NCBI GenBank assembly: GCA_050298555.1
Contig: JBNKUL010000070.1
Coordinates: 1 to 64,000 of the forward strand
Origin: JAPHSX01 sp050298555
GTDB lineage: Bacteria > Pseudomonadota > Gammaproteobacteria > Thiohalomonadales > Thiohalomonadaceae
Direction: 5' to 3'
Length of the DNA stretch: 64,000 nucleotides
Part shown: positions 63,724-64,000 of the stretch, in pieces
Layout of the letters: the number at the start of each line of letters is the position of its first letter
Position numbering within the stretch: the stretch's first letter is position 1
Notes under the pieces: generated by a model
The model's database searches: none
What the model saw: only the letters and a program-made list of their open reading frames with translations
Told to the model about the DNA's origin: nothing
Position numbers and translations under genes: made by a program

Positions 63724-64000
63724 ATGGCACGTAGTAAAAGCAGTGATGCCTGGATGAAGGAGCACTTCGATGATGAATTCGTCGCCCGTGCCCAACAGGA
63801 GGGCTACCGCTCCCGCGCCAGCTACAAGCTGCTGGAGATCAATGAGAAGGACAAACTGCTCCAGCGCGGTATGACGGTGGTGGATCTGGGGGCGGCCCCC
63901 GGCGGCTGGTCGCAGATCGTCGCCGATATCGTCGGCGATGAGGGGATGGTCGTGGCCCTCGATATCCTGCCGATGGACCCGCTTCCCGGCGTGGCGGTGC
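63724..64000 (+). CDS. rlmE: 23S rRNA U2552 2'-O-methyltransferase RlmE, 5' part
   Basis: RlmE (FtsJ) methylates U2552 of 23S rRNA. The first 92 codons lie in the window: RSRASYKLLEINEKD and the SAM-binding loop VVDLGAAPGGWSQ are present. The frame stays open to the window end, so the gene continues outside. Next to yhbY, it usually precedes ftsH. Confidence 0.95.
   Translation, partial: MARSKSSDAWMKEHFDDEFVARAQQEGYRSRASYKLLEINEKDKLLQRGMTVVDLGAAPGGWSQIVADIVGDEGMVVALDILPMDPLPGVAV

Overview
The window is GC-rich DNA from a gammaproteobacterium. It encodes SoxXYZA, TusA and DsrE2-type sulfur proteins, a complete Rnf/Rsx complex, ectoine biosynthesis with an Ask_Ect aspartokinase and an EctR-type regulator, and a gammaproteobacterial gene order (zipA remnant-ligA, carAB-greA-yhbY-rlmE). 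Together these suggest a marine or halotolerant, chemotrophic or phototrophic sulfur oxidiser of the Chromatiales type. No marker gene fixes the genus. No tRNA, rRNA, CRISPR array, phage or transposase gene was recognised.

Layout. 1-9800: zipA tail (apparently broken), ligA, a MarR-DsrE-like divergon bracketed by two copies of a ~70-bp palindromic element, psd, a Sco protein, a LexA-like autoprotease without a DNA-binding domain, a hemerythrin-like protein, two Slp lipoproteins, ydcH, rlmI and lgt. 9775-17189: a long leftward ectoine operon (ectA-ectB-ectC-DksA/TraR-like-ask-TPR-cheW-Na+/solute symporter) with the divergent MarR regulator ectR. 17212-24991: a REC-GGDEF protein with a degenerate active site, thyA-folA, and the six-gene rnfABCDGE operon. 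25171-30293: a GGDEF-EAL protein, an AT-richer island (secreted coiled-coil protein and a sulfotransferase), and metG. 30524-40083: apbC/mrp, dcd, then five tightly packed envelope genes (LTA-synthase-like sulfatase, membrane PHP protein, GT83-like transferase, PAP2-flippase fusion, GT9 transferase). 40150-45024: soxXYZA (leftward), bepA, tusA-dsrE2. 45123-52510: a Mth938-like protein, alaA, hom, a COG4255-like gene, recJ, thrC. 52609-57728: an internally duplicated periplasmic protein, an LpxR-like lipid A deacylase, and an antiporter with a cyclic-nucleotide domain. 57985-64000: carA, carB, greA, a DUF4149 protein, yhbY, and the start of rlmE.

The genes form several working sets. SoxXYZA with TusA/DsrE2 handles thiosulfate and cytoplasmic sulfane sulfur. 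Rnf couples ion gradients to ferredoxin/NAD redox. The ectoine operon carries its own precursor supply (Ask_Ect) and a transporter, plus unexpected regulatory-looking genes. The envelope cluster and the LpxR-like gene point to glycolipid or LPS remodelling.

The most notable anomalies are: carB, full length and well conserved except for one in-frame TAG at codon 495; the zipA tail with an in-frame stop; the MarR-DsrE cassette flanked by matching palindromes; the ectoine operon with embedded DksA-like, TPR and CheW genes; the PAP2-LPG-synthase fusion within the envelope cluster; and a 498-residue secreted protein built from two copies of an unrecognised ~240-residue unit. All assignments come from reading the sequence; no database search was run.
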